Origin: CAWUFC02 sp963921335 | Lineage (GTDB): Bacteria; Pseudomonadota; Gammaproteobacteria; Pseudomonadales; Halieaceae | Assembly (NCBI GenBank): GCA_963921335.3 | Contig: CAWUFC020000001.1 | Span: 248,001-312,000, forward strand | Direction of reading: 5' to 3' | Length of the DNA stretch: 64,000 nucleotides | In this document: one piece after another, positions 1 through 8,100 of the stretch | Position numbering within the stretch: position 1 is the stretch's first letter | How the letters are laid out: every line of letters starts with the position of its first letter | Position numbers and translations under genes: made by a program | The notes under the pieces: model-generated | What the model saw: the letters and a program-made list of their open reading frames with translations, nothing else | What the model was told of the DNA's origin: nothing | Databases searched by the model: none

Positions 1-1
1 C

Positions 2-571
2 GATCATATTCTCACCTGCCTGCAGCAGCTTCAGCGCGAGTTGTCCATTCCCATGCTGTACGTCAGTCACGACATGGATGAGATCAGCCGACTGGCGGAG
101 CATTTGCTGATTATGGAAGCGGGCCGCATTCTCGCCAGCGGCCCGGCGGCGGAACTGACCGCACAACTGGACCTGCCACTGGCTCGCGACAGTCGCGCCA
201 ATGCCATCCTGCACGCTCAATTACATCAACATCATCCTGAAGACGGGCTCAGTGAGCTCAGCTTGGGTGAATATTCGCTCTGGGTTAGCCATTGTCAGGG
301 GGAACCTGGATCGGTTCACCGGGTACAAATTGCGGCGCGTGATGTCAGCCTGTGCCTCACCCCGCCGGATGATTCCAGCATGCTCAATATTTTGCCCGCT
401 ACTATTCTAGAGCTGGCAGAGCTCGACCAGCATCAGATGGTGGTGCAGTTGGAGATTGATCATCAACTCCTGTTGGCGCGGCTGACGCGACGCTCCGTCA
501 ATCGCCTGCAGCTGTCAGCGGGTAAAGCAGTTTATGCCCAGATCAAATCGGTGGCTCTGCTCAGTGACTGA
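2..571 (+). CDS. modC: ModC, molybdate ABC importer ATPase (3' part)
   Basis: This is the last 189 residues of the ATP-binding subunit of the molybdate importer; the start and the Walker A/B and signature motifs lie left of the window. The visible part has the H-loop (SHDMDE, fragment residues 22-27), the end of the ATPase fold, and a C-terminal Mop/TOBE oxyanion-binding domain that ends in the family-typical AQIKSVAL. ModC energises molybdate uptake through ModB at the inner membrane, and molybdate feeds molybdopterin cofactor synthesis. A molybdopterin oxidoreductase is encoded further along, at 39639-41735. The stop codon overlaps the next gene's likely GTG start, so the two may be translationally coupled. 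The identification rests mainly on the Mop domain and is firm. Confidence 0.9.
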   Translation, partial: DHILTCLQQLQRELSIPMLYVSHDMDEISRLAEHLLIMEAGRILASGPAAELTAQLDLPLARDSRANAILHAQLHQHHPEDGLSELSLGEYSLWVSHCQGEPGSVHRVQIAARDVSLCLTPPDDSSMLNILPATILELAELDQHQMVVQLEIDHQLLLARLTRRSVNRLQLSAGKAVYAQIKSVALLSD

Positions 572-1553
572 ACAGGACAGCACAGAAGAACACCCCTACG
601 ACCGGCTCACCCCCGACCTGGTGATAGAAGCGGTAGAGAGCCTGGGATATCTGAGCGACGCCAGGCTGCTGGCACTGAACAGCTATGAAAACCGCGTCTA
701 CCAGGTAGGCATCGAAGACGAGCAGCCTGTCATCGCCAAGTTCTACCGCCCGGCACGCTGGACACGGGAGCAGGTGCTAGAAGAACACCAGTTCAGCCTC
801 GAGTTAAAAGAAGCAGACCTGTCGGTGGTCGCACCACTGGCAGACAAACAAGGCCACACCCTGCACCACTTCGAAGGTTTCGACTTTGCACTATTCCCCC
901 GGCAAGGCGGTCACCCACCGGAGCTCGACAACCTGGACAGCCTGTTCATTCTTGGTCGCACGCTGAGCCGCATGCACACCGTAGGCCGCGCCAGCAGGTT
1001 TCAGCACCGCCTCGACCTGGGCATTGAACGCATGGCTCAACAGAGCTTTGAGTACCTGGCCGAACACTGGATTCCCGCAGACCTGCACACCGCCTATGTC
1101 AGCCTTTGCGAAGATCTGTTGCAACGCATCAAAGAGACTTACGAACCGCGCGATCTCATACGCGTTCACGGTGACTGCCATTCGGGCAATATCCTTTGGC
1201 GCGATGACACGGCACATTTTGTCGACCTGGACGATTGCGTGATGGCGCCCGCCATACAGGATCTCTGGATGCTATTGAGTGGCGACTATCAACAACGCTG
1301 CCTGCAGCTGAGTGAGGTCATCGAGGCTTACAACGAGTTCTGTGATTTCGACCCGTCGCAATTGCGCTGGATTGAAGCGTTGCGCAGTATGCGCATCATG
1401 CACTACGCGGCCTGGCTGGGCCGGCGTTGGAGTGACCCCGCCTTCCCCCGCAGTTTTACCTGGTTCAACGATGCCCGCTATTGGGCAGATCACATACTTG
1501 AGTTACGCGAGCAGCTGGCTGCCTTTGACGAGCCAGTCCTGAAGCTGCTGTGA
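564..1553 (+). CDS. srkA: SrkA/YihE-type stress response kinase
   Basis: The product is a Ser/Thr kinase of the APH-like SrkA (YihE) family, which in E. coli counters stress-induced death after envelope or oxidative damage. With the GTG start at 564 it has 329 residues, close to the 328 of E. coli SrkA. That start overlaps the modC stop by 8 bases; an ATG at 534 would overlap modC by 38 bases and add 10 unlikely residues. The catalytic loop HGDCHSGN is at residues 202-209 and the metal-binding DLDD at 221-224. The N-lobe has the family-typical LNSYENRVYQV. Its stop abuts the stop of the convergent acyltransferase gene with no base between them. Confidence 0.9.
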   Translation: MTEQDSTEEHPYDRLTPDLVIEAVESLGYLSDARLLALNSYENRVYQVGIEDEQPVIAKFYRPARWTREQVLEEHQFSLELKEADLSVVAPLADKQGHTLHHFEGFDFALFPRQGGHPPELDNLDSLFILGRTLSRMHTVGRASRFQHRLDLGIERMAQQSFEYLAEHWIPADLHTAYVSLCEDLLQRIKETYEPRDLIRVHGDCHSGNILWRDDTAHFVDLDDCVMAPAIQDLWMLLSGDYQQRCLQLSEVIEAYNEFCDFDPSQLRWIEALRSMRIMHYAAWLGRRWSDPAFPRSFTWFNDARYWADHILELREQLAAFDEPVLKLL

Positions 1554-2276
1554 TCAGTCCCGAGTGGTGGGCGCGATCAAGGCCCGCAGCCAGTTAAAGA
1601 ATCCGTTTTCACCCAACACCATGCGATCAACCGCATCGTAGAATTCGTTTAGCTGCTCGGGCTCGGCAAAGAAGTCGGCGCGAGTAGTAAAGCCCTGCTC
1701 CGGGTCCAGCTCTTTCACAATTTTGGCCGGGTTACCTGCCACCACCACATTGGCCGGCACATCCTTACTCACCACCGCATTAGCGGCGACCACGCTGTTC
1801 TCGCCGATAGTGGCACCTTTAAGCACCACGCAATGATCGCCCAACCAGACATTGTCGCCAATGTGCACCGGGGTGACGGTGTCACTGCGTTCGGTCCGAT
1901 CATAAATACCGTGCCAGTCTGAATCAGTGATATAGACGCTATTCGCCATCATCACGCTGTCGCCAATGGTGATTTCATCACTGGCGCTGATTCGGGTACC
2001 CGGGCTCATCAACACATAGTCGCCTACCGTTATTGATCCCGTGTGCGGTTCGCGCCCCCAGACACCCAGCTTCACCGGCTTGGCAGGCTCGCCAATAATG
2101 GTGACGCATTTGCCAATGCGGATATTGGGACCGTCAAAGGAAACATGCCAGGGCTTCATGATGGTATGGTGCTCGCCAAGGTAGTCCAGCGCCGGGCGCA
2201 AGAAGTGTTCGGCATACCAATGACGAAAATTGAGATAAAACTTTTTTACCCAGTAGGGTCGGAGATCCTGTCGCAT
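1554..2276 (-). CDS. Left-handed beta-helix (hexapeptide) acyltransferase
   Basis: This 240-residue protein belongs to the hexapeptide-repeat acyltransferases (WbbJ/maltose O-acetyltransferase type), which usually transfer acetyl from acetyl-CoA to a sugar or small-molecule hydroxyl. Repeated [LIV]-G-x-x-x-x turns run through roughly residues 50-200, with IGDNVWLGDHCVVLKGA and the CoA-pocket segment VAGNPAKIVKEL near the C terminus. An N-terminal helical region of about 45 residues and a 35-residue tail flank the helix. There is no signal peptide, so it should be cytoplasmic. The acceptor cannot be read from sequence, and no glycan cluster lies nearby. It stands alone, convergent with srkA and nearly divergent from the methyltransferase gene (19-base gap). 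Confidence 0.8.
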   Translation of the reverse strand: MRQDLRPYWVKKFYLNFRHWYAEHFLRPALDYLGEHHTIMKPWHVSFDGPNIRIGKCVTIIGEPAKPVKLGVWGREPHTGSITVGDYVLMSPGTRISASDEITIGDSVMMANSVYITDSDWHGIYDRTERSDTVTPVHIGDNVWLGDHCVVLKGATIGENSVVAANAVVSKDVPANVVVAGNPAKIVKELDPEQGFTTRADFFAEPEQLNEFYDAVDRMVLGENGFFNWLRALIAPTTRD

Positions 2277-2295
2277 AACTTATGATGGCAGCCCC

Positions 2296-2991
2296 ATGAA
2301 ACAACATCAATCCGAGGGCAACTCCCAACCTGTACGCAGCAGCCAGCGCTTTATTCATCCGCAGCTGGCGCGCCAGGTGGTTCGTCATTTAAGCAAGCCA
2401 TCGCGGCGCCCTGCGGCTGAACACAGTGTGCGCGCCTTCGATACCATACGTGAGCGGGTCGCTGCTCATGCAGGTCAACTGATTTTCGATTCATACTGTG
2501 GTACTGGCTTAAGCACGGCCAGTATTGCCATCGAATGCCCGGAAGCACTGGTAATAGGTATCGACAAGTCCGCACATCGACTGCAGCGACACGACGCTGG
2601 CAGTGTCGACAACTATATGCTGATACAGGCCGACTGTGGCGATATCTGGCGCCTGGCAGTCAGGGCCCGTTGGCAGCTACACAAACACTACCTGCTTTAT
2701 CCCAACCCCTGGCCGAAGCCGGGGCAACTGCAAAGGCGGGTCCATGGATCAGCAGATTTCCTGGCACTGTTGTCGCTGGGAGGTCAAATTGACCTGCGCA
2801 GCAACTGGCAAACCTATGTGGAGGAATTTGGCGTGGCCTTGAATGTCGCCGGGCACATCCCCATGGTAGAGCTAATACAACCGGACAAACCGCTGACATT
2901 GTTCGAGCGTAAATATTTACACAGCGGTCACCAGTTATGGCGCTGCCGCTGTGATCTGGGCCACAATGCAGCACCGCTAGCGCTTGAGTAG
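2296..2991 (+). CDS. TrmB-like SAM-dependent methyltransferase
   Basis: This 231-residue class I methyltransferase resembles TrmB, the enzyme that makes m7G46 in tRNA. Motif I is visible as IFDSYCGTGLST (about residues 64-75), an acidic end of strand 2 as VIGIDKSA, and a TrmB-like post-motif IV segment LLYPNPWPKP around residue 136. TrmB proteins normally have PDPWPK there, with the Asp important for catalysis; here it is Asn. A C-terminal LTLFERKYLHSGH is typical of the family. It is probably a paralogue or divergent relative rather than the housekeeping TrmB, and its substrate may differ. It is followed by cysE after 14 bases and may share a transcript with it. Confidence 0.75.
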   Translation: MKQHQSEGNSQPVRSSQRFIHPQLARQVVRHLSKPSRRPAAEHSVRAFDTIRERVAAHAGQLIFDSYCGTGLSTASIAIECPEALVIGIDKSAHRLQRHDAGSVDNYMLIQADCGDIWRLAVRARWQLHKHYLLYPNPWPKPGQLQRRVHGSADFLALLSLGGQIDLRSNWQTYVEEFGVALNVAGHIPMVELIQPDKPLTLFERKYLHSGHQLWRCRCDLGHNAAPLALE

Positions 2992-3005
2992 GGAGGGCGC
3001 AGCTC

Positions 3006-3809
3006 ATGAATAAATCTGTAAACGACCCGGTGTGGGAGCGCATTCGCACGGAAACCGCTGCGGAGGTCGCGCGCGAGCCCATCCTGGCCAGCTTTCTGCA
3101 CTCAACCATTCTCAATCACAATACCCTTGAGTCGGCCCTGAGCTTTCACCTGGCCAATAAGCTGGATAGCCCGACCGCCTCTTCGTTGTTACTGAGAGAA
3201 GTAATCGAGAACGCCTTTGCATCCTGCACCAATATCGGCATGTCTATTCGCAATGACCTGCTGGCTGTAGAGGAGCGCGATTCCGCCTGCGATCAGCTGT
3301 CGATACCGTTTTTGTATTTCAAGGGTTTTCATGCCCTGCAAACCCACCGGGTAGCCAACTGCCTTTGGAATGACGGCCGCCGGTCGCTGGCGCTGTTCTT
3401 TCAAAATCGGATGTCGGCAGAATTCGGGGTCGACATACACCCGGCTGCCAAGTTGGGTCACGGCATTATGCTGGATCATGCCACTGGCCTCGTGATTGGA
3501 GAGACAGCGGTTGTCGACAACGACGTGTCGATCCTGCAATCGGTTACGCTCGGCGGTACTGGCAAAGAGCACGGCGACCGTCACCCCAAGGTTGGCAATG
3601 GTGTGCTGATCAGTGCTGGCGCCAAGATTCTCGGCAACATCAAAATCGGTGATGGCGCCAAGGTGGGCGCAGGTAGCGTCGTGCTTCAGGAAGTGCCACC
3701 GCATACCACCGTGGCCGGTGTGCCGGCGAAAGTGGTTGGGCGACCTGAATCAGAGCAACCCTCTAAAGATATGGATCACTCATTCCCATTTGATGATTAT
3801 CAAATCTGA
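3006..3809 (+). CDS. cysE: Serine O-acetyltransferase CysE
   Basis: CysE transfers acetyl from acetyl-CoA to L-serine to give O-acetylserine, the carbon skeleton for cysteine synthesis in the cytoplasm. The 267-residue length is typical of the E. coli type. The N-terminal helical SAT domain (FLHSTILNHNTLESAL) precedes a left-handed beta-helix with HPAAKLGHGIMLDHATG, where the catalytic His/Asp pair of the family lies, and VTLGGTGK before the Lys/His CoA loop. The C-terminal tail is where CysK binding and cysteine feedback occur in the family. A good ribosome site (GGGAGGG) lies 9 bases before the ATG. It converges on hemE with a 6-base gap. Confidence 0.95.
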   Translation: MNKSVNDPVWERIRTETAAEVAREPILASFLHSTILNHNTLESALSFHLANKLDSPTASSLLLREVIENAFASCTNIGMSIRNDLLAVEERDSACDQLSIPFLYFKGFHALQTHRVANCLWNDGRRSLALFFQNRMSAEFGVDIHPAAKLGHGIMLDHATGLVIGETAVVDNDVSILQSVTLGGTGKEHGDRHPKVGNGVLISAGAKILGNIKIGDGAKVGAGSVVLQEVPPHTTVAGVPAKVVGRPESEQPSKDMDHSFPFDDYQI

Positions 3810-3815
3810 TTGGGG

Positions 3816-4874
3816 CTAGCTACGCTGACCGTATTCCTTCACGGCGTCGACCATCGCGGTGACATGATCCGGGTTTACGCCGGGCGTGATGCCATGGCCC
3901 AGGTTGAACACGTGGCCACTGCCTGAGCCATAAGCGTCCAGAATGGTTTTCACCTCAGCTTTGATGCGCTCAGGTTCAGCGTACAGCATGGTCGGATCCA
4001 TATTGCCTTGCAGGGCCACCCGGTCGCCGACTCGAGCGCGGGCCTGGCCAATCTCGGTGGTCCAGTCGATACCTACCGCATCGGCACCGCTGTCAGCGAT
4101 GGTCTCCAGCCACTGTCCGCCATTCTTGGTAAACAGGATCACCGGTACCCGGCGGCCTTCACTCTCGCGCGGTAGCGCAGCGACAATTTTCTTCATGTAA
4201 GCCAGCGAGAACTCCTGATAGGCAGCAGCGCTCAATGCACCACCCCAGGTATCAAAGATCTGCACCGCCTGCGCGCCCGCCTCGATCTGGCAGCGCAGGT
4301 AATCGGCCACAGAATCCGCCAGAATGCTCAGCAGCTGGTGCATCACCTCGGGCTGGTTAAAGGCCAGTGACTTCACTTTCTGGAAATCTTTGCTCGAACC
4401 ACCTTCAACCATATAGGTGGCCAGTGTCCAGGGGCTGCCTGAAAATCCGATCAGGGGCACACTGCCACCCAATGCAGAGCGTATGGTGCTGACTGCTTTC
4501 ATCACGTAGTCGAGATCAGCGGCTGAGTTCACCACCGTCAACTCGGCGACCTCTTTCTCGCCATCGATCACTTTTCGAAAACGGGGTCCTTCTCCCTCCT
4601 CAAAGTAGAGGCCCAATCCCATGGCATCGGGGATAGTCAGGATGTCCGAAAACAGGATAGCCGCGTCCATCGGATAACGACGCAAAGGTTGCAGGGTCGC
4701 CTCGCAGGCCAGTTCGGGATTCGTGCACAAATCCATGAAGGAGCCCGCCTGCTTACGCACTTCTCTGTACTCCGGCAGATAACGCCCAGCCTGGCGCATC
4801 ATCCACACCGGCGTACAATCCACGGGTTCGCGCAACAGGGCACGCAGGAAGCGGTCGTTCTTCAATTCAGACAT
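3816..4874 (-). CDS. hemE: Uroporphyrinogen decarboxylase HemE
   Basis: HemE decarboxylates the four acetate side chains of uroporphyrinogen III to give coproporphyrinogen III in haem synthesis. The 352-residue length is standard. The N-terminal signature WMMRQAGRYLPEYRE, containing the substrate-binding Arg residues, is intact, and GFSGSPWTLATYMVEGG and the C-terminal LGHGITPGVNPDHV are family hallmarks. It is a cytoplasmic TIM-barrel dimer. The gene is divergent from gltB across a 297-base control region and convergent with cysE. Nothing unusual was seen. Confidence 0.97.
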   Translation of the reverse strand: MSELKNDRFLRALLREPVDCTPVWMMRQAGRYLPEYREVRKQAGSFMDLCTNPELACEATLQPLRRYPMDAAILFSDILTIPDAMGLGLYFEEGEGPRFRKVIDGEKEVAELTVVNSAADLDYVMKAVSTIRSALGGSVPLIGFSGSPWTLATYMVEGGSSKDFQKVKSLAFNQPEVMHQLLSILADSVADYLRCQIEAGAQAVQIFDTWGGALSAAAYQEFSLAYMKKIVAALPRESEGRRVPVILFTKNGGQWLETIADSGADAVGIDWTTEIGQARARVGDRVALQGNMDPTMLYAEPERIKAEVKTILDAYGSGSGHVFNLGHGITPGVNPDHVTAMVDAVKEYGQRS

Positions 4875-5004
4875 GTCTAATCAGGCCATTCCATCAGGGG
4901 TCTTTCCAGAGGGCCAGCATTGTACGTGCAGACCCCGGCAGCAGCCAGCCGCAGCGACAGATTTGACAATCTCGGGAATGACTTTTTTGGTACTAGTTGG
5001 CATT

Positions 5005-5040
5005 CTGGCAATATCGAGCACATTCCATTAGAATTGCCAG
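5005..5040. promoter_or_regulatory. Inverted repeat in the hemE-gltB intergenic region
   Basis: CTGGCAAT (5005-5012) and ATTGCCAG (5033-5040) form a perfect 8-base inverted repeat with a 20-base spacer. It lies between the divergent hemE and gltB genes. The arrangement could be an operator for a dimeric regulator or a weak hairpin; no T-run follows. A TTGACA hexamer at 4963-4968 and a TATAAG at 5140-5145 are possible promoter parts for gltB, but neither has a convincing partner at the right distance. Confidence 0.3.
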
Positions 5041-5171
5041 CCCGATTTTTAGGTAGATTCAGTGATTGTCACTTAGGCCCGAAAGGGCTCAGCAGCGCAG
5101 CGACTGCGCGACTCCGCTTCCAGACAACTGAAACACTGATATAAGCCGCTTTTTAGATGGAGCAGCCGTAC

Positions 5172-8100
5172 ATGAATTTGAATGAAGAAATGCAGGGATT
5201 GTCCCGCCCCGGCAAGCAGGGCCTTTACGACCCGGCCAACGAGAAGGACTCCTGTGGTGTTGGTTTTGTTGCTGACATGAAGGGTCGCCCCAGTCGCGAC
5301 ATCGTTGTCGAAGCAGACCACGCCCTGCGCCGCATGGACCACCGCGGTGGCTGCGGTTGTGAGGCCAATACCGGTGACGGCTGCGGCATCCTGACGGCAA
5401 TTCCTCATAAGTTCCTTCAAAAGTCTGCAAAAGCCGCCTTTGGTGTCGATCTCCCAGAAAAAGGGCAATATGCGGTCGGTAACGTCTTCCTGCCTCAGGA
5501 TGAACACGAGCGCGCCCACTGTAAAGCGACTGTAGAAGAATTCATCGCCATGCAGGGCCAGCAGTTTATCGGCTGGCGCGACATGAACGTGCAGCCCGAA
5601 GTGGCTGACGTGGGCCCCACCGCCCTGAAGTCCATGCCTGTGATCGAGCAGCTTTACGTGGGCGCTGCCGAAGGTGTTAGCGGTGACGACTTTGAGCGCC
5701 AGCTTTACACCATTCGCAAACTGAGCACCCGCACCCTGCGCCAGGAACACGACCTGGCCCAGGCCGATTCTTTCTATATTTGCACCCTGTCCTCAAAGGT
5801 TATCGTGTACAAGGGCATGCTGACGCCTGATCAGCTCATGCCGTTTTACCCCGACCTGCAGGACGATGATTTTGAAGCCCACCTGGCCATGGTGCACAGC
5901 CGTTTCAGCACCAACACCTTCCCCAGTTGGGATCGCGCACAGCCAAACCGCTTCATGAGCCACAACGGTGAGATCAACACCCGTAAAGGCAACATTAACT
6001 ACATGCACGCCCGCGAGGGTGTTGTAGAAAGCGAACTGTTCGGTACTGAGATCAACAAGCTGTTCCCGATCGTTGAGCCCGATTGCTCCGACTCCGGCAG
6101 CTTCGACAATGTGCTTGAGTTCATGCTGATGAATGGCCGCACCCTGCAGGAAGCGATCATGCTGATGGTGCCCGAAGCCTGGCAGAACGACGAAGAGATG
6201 TCGCAGGCCAAGAAGGACTTCTACGAGTACAACTCCACCATGATGGAGCCCTGGGATGGCCCGGCATCGATCGCCTTTACCGACGGCCACTACATTGGTG
6301 CAGTGCTGGACCGCAACGGTCTGCGCCCCAGCCGCTACTACGTGACCCATGACGACAAAGTCATCATGGCGTCTGAAGTGGGCGTTGTGCCGACTGATCC
6401 GGCCAATATCAAGGCCAAGGGCCGCCTGCAGCCGGGCAAAATGTTCCTGCTGGATTTTGAAGAAGGCAAACTCATCACTGACGAAGAGCTGAAAGGCGAA
6501 TGGTCCACCAACAAGCCTTACGGCGAGTGGATTGCCAACCAGCGTATCGATTTTGCCGACCTGCACACCGAGGAAGAGCCCCACGGTTTTGAACCAGAGA
6601 CCCTGATCGACCGCATGAAGGCCTTTGGTTTCACCACTGAAACCATGCAGTTCATGCTGCTGCCCCTGGTCAAGCAACTGCGTGACCCGGTCAGCTCTAT
6701 GGGTAATGACTCCGCGCTTGCGTGCCTGTCTGACAAGCCGCGCATGATTTACGACTACTTCAAGCAGCTGTTTGCCCAGGTGACCAACCCGGCCATCGAC
6801 TCTATCCGCGAAGAGGTGGTGATGAGCCTCGAGTGCTACATCGGCCCCGAAGGTAACCTGCTAAGCCCAAGTGAGACGCATGCTCACCGCCTGCGCATCC
6901 CGCACCCCATTCTCACCAATGAAGAGATGGCGGCCCTGCGCCACCTGGATTACAAGGGCTGGAAAACCAAGGTGATCGATATCACCTATCCCAAGTCTGA
7001 AGGCCAGGCCGGTCTGGATGCGGCGCTGACGCGAATCTGCACTGAAGCTAGTCAGGCTATCGCCGACGGCTACAGCCTGCTGGCGCTGTCTGATCGCAAC
7101 CTGGGTAAAGAGCGCGTACCTGTTTCCACCCTGTTGGCTGGCGGCGCAGTTCACCAGCATCTGGTTAAAACCAGCGAGCGCACCAAGATTGGCATTGTGG
7201 TTGAAACCGGAGAAGCCCGCGAAGTACACCACCATTGCATGCTGATCGGCTTTGGTGTGGACGCGATTAATCCCTACCAGGCGTTTGAATCACTGTTCCA
7301 GTCACAGCGTGACGGCCTGCTCGAGGGCGACGCCCTGGACAGCGACGACAAGATTGTTGCCGCCTATCGCAAGGGCGTGGCCAAGGGCATGCTGAAAGTG
7401 ATGGCCAAGATGGGCATCTCCACCCTGCACTCCTACAAAGGCGCACAGATCTTCGAAGCGGTGGGTATTGCTGACGAAGTGATCGAGCGTTGCTTCAAAG
7501 GTACCCCCAGCCGCGTGGCGGGTGTTGGCTTTGACGTGCTGGCCGAGGAATCCCTGCGTCGTCACGAAAAAGCCTTCCCCAGTGTTGAAACCACCCGCAT
7601 TCCGGTTCTGGAAAACCCCGGTGATGTGCACTGGCGCGACCGTGGCGAACGCCACATGTGGAACCCACAGACGATCTCTGCGGTTCAGGACGCGGCGCGC
7701 AACAACAGCAAAGAAGCCTATCAGCGCTTTGTAAAAGCTTCTGACGAGGAAGCCACCCGCGGTTCGACCCTGCGTGGCCTGATGAGCTTTAAAGAAGGCG
7801 TTAACGGCGGCCCGATTGATATCTCGGAAGTGGAAGAAGCCAAAGACATCGTTAAGCGCTTCTGCACCGGCGCCATGAGCTTCGGCTCTATCTCCCCGGA
7901 GGCGCACGAGTCTCTGGCCCTGGCCATGAACCGTATCGGCGGCAAGTCCAACACTGGCGAAGGTGGTGAGGATGCTGAGCGCTTCAAGCCCCTGCCCAAC
8001 GGTGATTCCAAGCGTTCTGCTATTAAGCAGGTAGCTTCTGGTCGTTTTGGTGTGACTGCGCACTACCTGGCCAACGCCGATGAAATTCAGATCAAAATTT

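Noticed and set aside
5073..5750. Long open frames on the strand opposite gltB, also at 5793-6677, 7302-8063, 8400-8927 and 9051-9605
   Set aside because: They lie wholly antisense to an intact, highly conserved gene, have no ribosome sites or recognisable domains, and have His/Val/Gly-rich compositions expected from the complement of its codons.
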